Assembly: GCA_003331985.1 (NCBI GenBank)
Contig: QOQK01000004.1
Span: 1 to 64,000, forward strand
Direction: 5' to 3'
Source: PS1 clade bacterium
Lineage (GTDB): Bacteria; Pseudomonadota; Alphaproteobacteria; RS24
Length of the DNA stretch: 64,000 nt
Below the pieces are notes generated by a model. It did not search any database and was not told the DNA's origin. It saw only the letters and a list, made by a program, of their open reading frames with translations. Both the position numbers and the translations under genes were made by a program. Positions 58,694 through 64,000 of the stretch are shown piece by piece. Numbering within the stretch: the first letter of the stretch is position 1; each line of letters begins with the position of its first letter.

Positions 58694-60181
58694 ATGAACT
58701 ATCAAATTTTAAAGGAAACATCAAATTTCTTATCAAACAAACATAAATTGTTGATTGATGGTCACTGGGTGGATTCATCTGATGGAAACAGTTTCGACGT
58801 TTTTAACCCTGCCAATAAAAATAAAATTGCAGAGGTTTGTTTCGCATCAAGTCAGGATGTTGATAAAGCTGTTTCCTCTGCCAGAAATTCCTTCGATATA
58901 GGTGTTTGGAGTGGCATGAAACCGCTAGATCGTTCCAAAATATTATGGAAATGGGCTGATCTTTTAGAATCTAAAATTGATCACATTTCCGAAATTGAAG
59001 TACTGGATAATGGTATGCCTGTTTTGATTGCCAAGACCTTCATACAGTACGGTCTTGATTGGATACGATATTTTGCAGGGATGACAGACAAGGTTCTGGG
59101 CAAAAATATCTCATCTGCACTGACTGGTAATGGTGAGAATTTTCATAGTTACACCTCTCTCGAACCTATCGGCGTGGTGGGTTTAATTCTTCCTTGGAAT
59201 GGCCCCTTTGGTACATTTTTAATTAAAGTCGCACCCGCTTTAGCTGCTGGGTGCAGTTGTATTGTGAAACCTGCAGAGGACACCCCTCTGAGTGCGCTTT
59301 TACTTGCTGAGACTGCTCTTGAAGCCGGTATTCCCCCAGGCGTTTTGAATGTTTTAACTGGTGATGCTTCTACAGGGGAAGCGCTAGTTCATCACAAGGA
59401 CGTTGATAAGATTTCATTTACCGGTTCAACCTCTGTAGGTAAAAAAATCGTCAATGCTTGCAGTCATGATTTAAAAAGAATTACTTTGGAATTGGGCGGG
59501 AAGTCACCCTGTATCATTTTTGATGATTGTGATCTTGAATCGGCAATCCCTGCGGCAGCGATGGCAATTTTCACAAATAGCGGTCAAGTTTGTTTTGCAG
59601 GTTCACGCTTATATGTGCAGGAAGGTGTCTATGACGAGTTTTTGAAAGGTATCGCGGAATTCAGTAAAGGGTTGAAAGTCGGAAACGGTTTTGACCCAGA
59701 TACAATGCTCGGCCCTCTCATTTCAGAAATCCAGTTTAATCAAGTCAATAAATATGTCCAAGAAGGTCTTGAAGAAGGTGCTGAGGTAATTATTGGGGGT
59801 GATGGCGATATTTCTGACGGATACTTTTTTAAACCAACGGTCTTTACTAAAATCAACCCGTCTATGAAAATTGCCCGGGAGGAGATTTTTGGTCCTGTAT
59901 TGGCGGCCACAAAATTCCAAGACCTAGATGAGGTCATCAGCTTAGCAAATGACACACAATATGGTTTAGGGGCTGGTGTATTCACTAGTGATGTCAATAA
60001 AGCCCATTCCGTGGCCGCAAAAATCCAATCTGGGAATGTATGGGTCAATCATTATGGAGGAATGCATTCCGCCCTACCTTTTGGTGGATATAAACAATCC
60101 GGCTGGGGACGGGAATTGGGCGAGGATGGCTTTAAGGCATATACCGAACAAAAAACGGTGAGTATTAAGTTAAGTACCTAA
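58694..60181 (+). CDS. aldehyde dehydrogenase family protein
   Basis: GLILPWNGPFGTFLIKVAPALAAGCSCIVKPAEDTPLSAL, ITLELGGKSPCIIFDD, TNSGQVCFAGSRLYV (catalytic Cys). Confidence 0.96.
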   Translation: MNYQILKETSNFLSNKHKLLIDGHWVDSSDGNSFDVFNPANKNKIAEVCFASSQDVDKAVSSARNSFDIGVWSGMKPLDRSKILWKWADLLESKIDHISEIEVLDNGMPVLIAKTFIQYGLDWIRYFAGMTDKVLGKNISSALTGNGENFHSYTSLEPIGVVGLILPWNGPFGTFLIKVAPALAAGCSCIVKPAEDTPLSALLLAETALEAGIPPGVLNVLTGDASTGEALVHHKDVDKISFTGSTSVGKKIVNACSHDLKRITLELGGKSPCIIFDDCDLESAIPAAAMAIFTNSGQVCFAGSRLYVQEGVYDEFLKGIAEFSKGLKVGNGFDPDTMLGPLISEIQFNQVNKYVQEGLEEGAEVIIGGDGDISDGYFFKPTVFTKINPSMKIAREEIFGPVLAATKFQDLDEVISLANDTQYGLGAGVFTSDVNKAHSVAAKIQSGNVWVNHYGGMHSALPFGGYKQSGWGRELGEDGFKAYTEQKTVSIKLST

Positions 60182-60232
60182 AATTAAATTTGCAATAATT
60201 GCTATTAATCATTAATCCAGGCGGGTTAAATT

Positions 60233-61006
60233 ATGAATTTTGAAATTGTTGGAAAAACTGCCGTCGTTACTGCTGGGAGTTTGGGGATTGGCAAGGCTAC
60301 CGCCTTGTCTCTCGCCAAAGAAGGTGCAAATGTCGCCATTTGCGGACGCGAAGGAGACAATCTTGCAACTGCTGTTCAAGACATTCAATCACAAGTCGAT
60401 GTGAATATTTTTACCTCCGTTGTGGATGTTTCAGATGTATCGCAAATACAGCGTTTTATTTCTGAGGTGCAGGGTGAATTTGGAGCCATAAGTATTCTCA
60501 TCAATAATGCCGGTGGACCTAAAGTGGGTAATTATCAAACAGTAGACAGCCAAGATTGGCTGGATGCCTATCATCTGACATTGCGATCTGCAGTGACAAC
60601 AACCGAGTTGGTTCTAGATGATATGAAAAAGGCGCAATGGGGGCGCATAGTCAATATTTCTTCATTTTCTATTAAGCAGCCTATTCCAGAAATCCTGCTT
60701 TCAAATGTTATGAGAATGGGTGTTCAGGGTTGGACGAAATCTCTGTCATTAGAAATTGGTGCGTATGGCATCACCATTAATACTGTCTGCCCAGGATGGA
60801 CACTGACTGACCGCGTCAAATCAATGTTAAGTGGAACTGATGGCGATAAAAGACAGCAAGCGATTATTGATGAAATTCCATTGGGAAGGTTTGCGCATCC
60901 AGATGAAATTGCAGGTATGGTGACATTTTTAGCCTCGCAACAGGCTTCTTACATAACGGGGACAGCTATTCCGGTTGATGGAGGGGTTATCAAAGGAAGT
61001 TTGTAA
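60233..61006 (+). CDS. SDR-like protein lacking the canonical YxxxK catalytic pair
   Basis: Rossmann fold AVVTAGSLGIGKATALSLAKEGANVAICGR, INNAGGPK; YxxxK position reads SNVMR. Confidence 0.88.
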   Translation: MNFEIVGKTAVVTAGSLGIGKATALSLAKEGANVAICGREGDNLATAVQDIQSQVDVNIFTSVVDVSDVSQIQRFISEVQGEFGAISILINNAGGPKVGNYQTVDSQDWLDAYHLTLRSAVTTTELVLDDMKKAQWGRIVNISSFSIKQPIPEILLSNVMRMGVQGWTKSLSLEIGAYGITINTVCPGWTLTDRVKSMLSGTDGDKRQQAIIDEIPLGRFAHPDEIAGMVTFLASQQASYITGTAIPVDGGVIKGSL

Positions 61007-61107
61007 TGTCATACACATGCTGTTTGTGGTTAAGAAAGAAGACGCAAATATAATGACATCTTTCCTCCTACTCCCTAATATTATTATCTGGAGGGGAGGG
61101 GCGTAAA

Positions 61108-62061
61108 ATGTCGAACATTATTGACGTTCACGCGCATATTGTATTTCAAGATCTGAATAATGAAGCTGGTATTCATGGCCCTGAGGCATTTGAAGACTCT
61201 GAAGGTCGCAAATGTTTTAAAATCGGTGAATATATTTTCAAGAATCTTGATTACGAAAACTCAATATTTACCGATATTGATTTAAGAATGGATGTGATGA
61301 AACGCCTCGGTGTGGATTTGCAGGTTTTGTCGCCAAATCCTCTTACAATGTTCCACGGCATAGAAGCTGACACAGCAATCCGTTTTTGCAAAAAACATAA
61401 TGACCTAATGTCAAAAACCGTAATTAATAATGATAAGTTTTTGGGACTGGCAGCCTTGCCTATTCAAGATATTGAAGCCGCGTGTTTTGAGTTGGAACGT
61501 GCAGTGAAAGAGCTAGGTCTCACAGGCGCTTCTATTGGCACTGATTTTCCTGGGGGCTTCGACTCGGCGCTTCTTAATCAGCTCTATGAAAAAGTGGTAG
61601 AGTTGGATGTTCCTTTATTCGTTCATCCTGCTTCCACCGATGGGCGGTCAGGTTTAAGAGATTCTCGTCTGGATAGTTACAATTTATCCTTGAGCCTTGG
61701 ATATGCTTATGAAGAAACGCTTGCTGTGGCTCAGATTATTTTTGGGGGCGTTTTAAACCGGTTTCCTGAACTGGATATATGCATCTCACATGGCGGAGGG
61801 TGTTTTAGTTTTCTCGCAGAAAAGATGACAAAGCTTGCCAAATTCGCAGATAAAGATTTTGATTATCTGGGTATGGTTAAAAATTTGTGGTTCGATACGC
61901 ATATTGAGGGGCAAAGTGCCAAAAGCCTGCTTTATGAATTTGCAAATAATCAAAAAATTGTTTTTGGTACAAATTTTGGTGGGTTTGATACCCCTGAGGC
62001 AATTCACCCTGATGCCGTCGCTTTATCTGTTAACGCTAAAAAATTGTTGAGGCTTTTATGA
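61108..62061 (+). CDS. ACMSD-like metal-dependent amidohydrolase/decarboxylase family protein
   Basis: IIDVHAHIVFQ, LQVLSPNPLTMFHGIEAD, VHPASTDGRSGL, ISHGGGCFSFLAEKM, FGTNFGGFDTPE. Confidence 0.88.
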   Translation: MSNIIDVHAHIVFQDLNNEAGIHGPEAFEDSEGRKCFKIGEYIFKNLDYENSIFTDIDLRMDVMKRLGVDLQVLSPNPLTMFHGIEADTAIRFCKKHNDLMSKTVINNDKFLGLAALPIQDIEAACFELERAVKELGLTGASIGTDFPGGFDSALLNQLYEKVVELDVPLFVHPASTDGRSGLRDSRLDSYNLSLSLGYAYEETLAVAQIIFGGVLNRFPELDICISHGGGCFSFLAEKMTKLAKFADKDFDYLGMVKNLWFDTHIEGQSAKSLLYEFANNQKIVFGTNFGGFDTPEAIHPDAVALSVNAKKLLRLL

Positions 62062-63377
62062 TCGTATTAAACAATCTTAATCTTTTTATCGGTGATGCGG
62101 ATGAGACTATTGAAAATGGGTCTTTGGTCGTTGATCAGGATAAAATTTTATATGCTGGAGACAGTGCAAATAAGCCTGATATTTCTAGTGATATCAACGA
62201 GATTGACTGCATGGGGTTATTTGCCATGCCGGGGATGACAGAGTCGCACGCGCATCTTTCTTACACAAATAACGGTCCTCTAGAATTGGATAAATCACCT
62301 GTTGAAGAGGTGATGATTAAAACGATTAATAATGCGCGGGTGATGCTCGGTTCGGGATTTACCTCAGCGATTAGTTTCGGCTCGGTGCATCGTATCGATG
62401 CCTTTTTAAAACAAGGCATTGAGAATAACGATATTATTGGTCCACGCCTATTAGCGGGTGGGCGCGATATTGGGTCGACAGGCAGTAATGCCGATTTACA
62501 CCCGGATTATGCACAGTTGAAAATAGATGGTCTCGGCATGATAACGGACGGCCCTTGGGAGGTTCGAAAAGCTGTAAGAACCCTCTCAAAAAACGGCGTG
62601 GATGTTGTGAAGGTAATGATTGACGGTGAGTTAATTTCATCAGGTGGAGGTATTAAGCCTGGCGTTCTTGGTTTCACGGATGAGGAGTTGGATGTTCTTG
62701 TCTCAGAAGCACATGGCAGGGGGATGCGCGTTGCATGTCATGCACGTTCTGCAGGTGCGGTTAAACAAGCTGTTAAGTATGGGGTCGATTATATTGGGCA
62801 TGCGAACTACTTGGATGATGAAGCATGTGAGTTGCTCGACGCAAATAAAGATAAAGTTTTTGTCGGACCAGCAATGGCATGGGAAGTTACCTTTCTGGAA
62901 AATTACGAGATGTTCGGATTTGCGAAAGACAGTCGTGAAGTTGAGGGTTATGCCGCTGAACTTGAGGCGACAATCGAATCCGTTAAAAAAATGAAGAAAT
63001 TGGGAATTAGAGTTTTGGTTGGAGGAGATTATGGTCTCAATATTACGCCGCATGGCACCTATGCCAAAGACCTTGAATATTTTGTTAAGTTTTTTGGCTT
63101 CTCTCAATTTGAAGCTTTACGCGCTGCGACCAAGCATGGAGGGCTTGCATTTATGCCTGATGGAGGTCTCGGAACACTGACCGCAGGTAATTTGGCGGAT
63201 GTTGTTTTGATTGACGGCAACCCGCTTGAGGAAATTCAGATACTACAAGATAAATCCAAAATTATCTCCGTGATGAAAAGCGGTCAGCTCAATTTTAATC
63301 TGTTGGATGAAAAGTCCCCTCATTTGGGTTTGCCGACGGAATGCGAAGACATCATCAAGAAAAAACTTCAGGCTTGA
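62058..63377 (+). CDS. imidazolonepropionase-like amidohydrolase family protein
   Basis: FAMPGMTESHAHLSYT, VACHARSAGAVKQAVKYGVDYIGHANYLDD, LVGGDYGLNITPHGTYAKDLEYFV, GTLTAGNLADVVLIDGNPL. Confidence 0.9.
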   Translation: MIVLNNLNLFIGDADETIENGSLVVDQDKILYAGDSANKPDISSDINEIDCMGLFAMPGMTESHAHLSYTNNGPLELDKSPVEEVMIKTINNARVMLGSGFTSAISFGSVHRIDAFLKQGIENNDIIGPRLLAGGRDIGSTGSNADLHPDYAQLKIDGLGMITDGPWEVRKAVRTLSKNGVDVVKVMIDGELISSGGGIKPGVLGFTDEELDVLVSEAHGRGMRVACHARSAGAVKQAVKYGVDYIGHANYLDDEACELLDANKDKVFVGPAMAWEVTFLENYEMFGFAKDSREVEGYAAELEATIESVKKMKKLGIRVLVGGDYGLNITPHGTYAKDLEYFVKFFGFSQFEALRAATKHGGLAFMPDGGLGTLTAGNLADVVLIDGNPLEEIQILQDKSKIISVMKSGQLNFNLLDEKSPHLGLPTECEDIIKKKLQA

Positions 63378-63414
63378 TGAGAAAAATTAATTAACTAAAT
63401 TTCCGATTGGGAGC

Positions 63415-63804
63415 ATGGCCATGACAAATCATATTAAATTAGCTAGAGATTTTATCACCGCTTGGGAAGATAAAAACCTCAATCAGATTCTCAATATGAT
63501 GGCTAAAAATTGCAAGTATCATAACATCCCTATGCAGCCGCTTGAAGGACACGACAATATTAAAAGTTTTATTGCTCCTGTAATAGAGATGAGTCAGAAA
63601 ATCGTCTGGGATATTCATCAAATTGCGGATGATGATACAGGCAACGTCTTTACCGAACGAACTGATAAATTCCTTATTAATGATACATGGATAGAGTTGC
63701 CCGTATGCGGCGTAATGACGTTTTCAGATGGACTAATGACCCATTGGCGAGATTATTTTGATTTAACGACTTTTGAAAAAGCCATGGAGGAAGCTACAGC
63801 CTGA
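63415..63804 (+). CDS. limonene-1,2-epoxide hydrolase/SnoaL-like family protein
   Basis: 129 aa: ARDFITAWEDKNLNQILNMMAKNCKYHNIPMQPLEGHDNIKSFI ... ERTDKFLINDTWIELPVCGVMTFSDGLMTHWRDYFDL. Confidence 0.8.
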   Translation: MAMTNHIKLARDFITAWEDKNLNQILNMMAKNCKYHNIPMQPLEGHDNIKSFIAPVIEMSQKIVWDIHQIADDDTGNVFTERTDKFLINDTWIELPVCGVMTFSDGLMTHWRDYFDLTTFEKAMEEATA

Positions 63805-63849
63805 AGCTGAACAATAAAGCCCTACGACACTCCTCAAAATCCATAAAAT

Positions 63850-64000
63850 CTAACTTTTCAAATCCGCAGCGGCGATTTTAGTTCTCTGCCTTAAATACTC
63901 ATAAATGGCATTGATTTCGTTATCAGCCAGGTCATCGAATTTCGGCATACCATTATCAACCAGTAGGCCGTCTTTTGTTAAGGATTTGAAGGTCTCAAAG
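63850..64000 (-). CDS. C-terminal fragment of a cytochrome c-containing protein, possibly a PQQ-dependent alcohol dehydrogenase (truncated by window edge)
   Basis: Reverse translation FETFKSLTKDGLLVDNGMPKFDDLADNEINAIYEYLRQRTKIAAADLKS*, matching the GMP-x-F..L...E..AIY.Y...R tail of quinohemoprotein dehydrogenases. Confidence 0.55.
   Translation of the reverse strand, partial: FETFKSLTKDGLLVDNGMPKFDDLADNEINAIYEYLRQRTKIAAADLKS

Noticed and set aside
1-64000. Searched by eye for CRISPR arrays, transposases, integrases, toxin-antitoxin or phage genes
   Set aside because: None recognised in the ORF track or intergenic sequence.

Overview
The window looks like a continuous chromosomal segment from a low-to-mid-GC alphaproteobacterium (inferred from gene content and gene order). 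About 60 genes can be supported. The housekeeping part contains hemB (partial), an isovaleryl-CoA dehydrogenase, glyA-nrdR-ribD-ribE-ribB(X)-ribH-nusB-thiL, hppA, bamE, a ubiquinol-cytochrome c chaperone, yceD-plsX-ihfA-merR, tRNA-Pro(GGG), kdsD/galU, gltBD and tRNA-Val(GAC). The accessory parts are: a TonB receptor next to a biotin-dependent acyl-CoA carboxylase cluster with a TIGR03084-like protein; an ECF sigma / putative anti-sigma / CnrX-like / EF-hand module; a cobalamin uptake locus with a cobalamin riboswitch; an MlaF-like ABC ATPase with degenerate catalytic motifs; and a right-hand catabolic region (Baeyer-Villiger-type monooxygenase, SDRs, ALDH, two amidohydrolases, NTF2/limonene-epoxide-hydrolase-like proteins, a partial cytochrome c/PQQ-dehydrogenase C-terminus). 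I found no CRISPR array, transposase, integrase or prophage. The best leads are the catabolic region, the degenerate MlaF-like ATPase, a three-hairpin terminator-ending candidate sRNA beside the ECF module, the carboxylase cluster, and an apparent anti-core pairing in the cobalamin riboswitch leader. All functional assignments come from reading motifs by eye; no database search was run.
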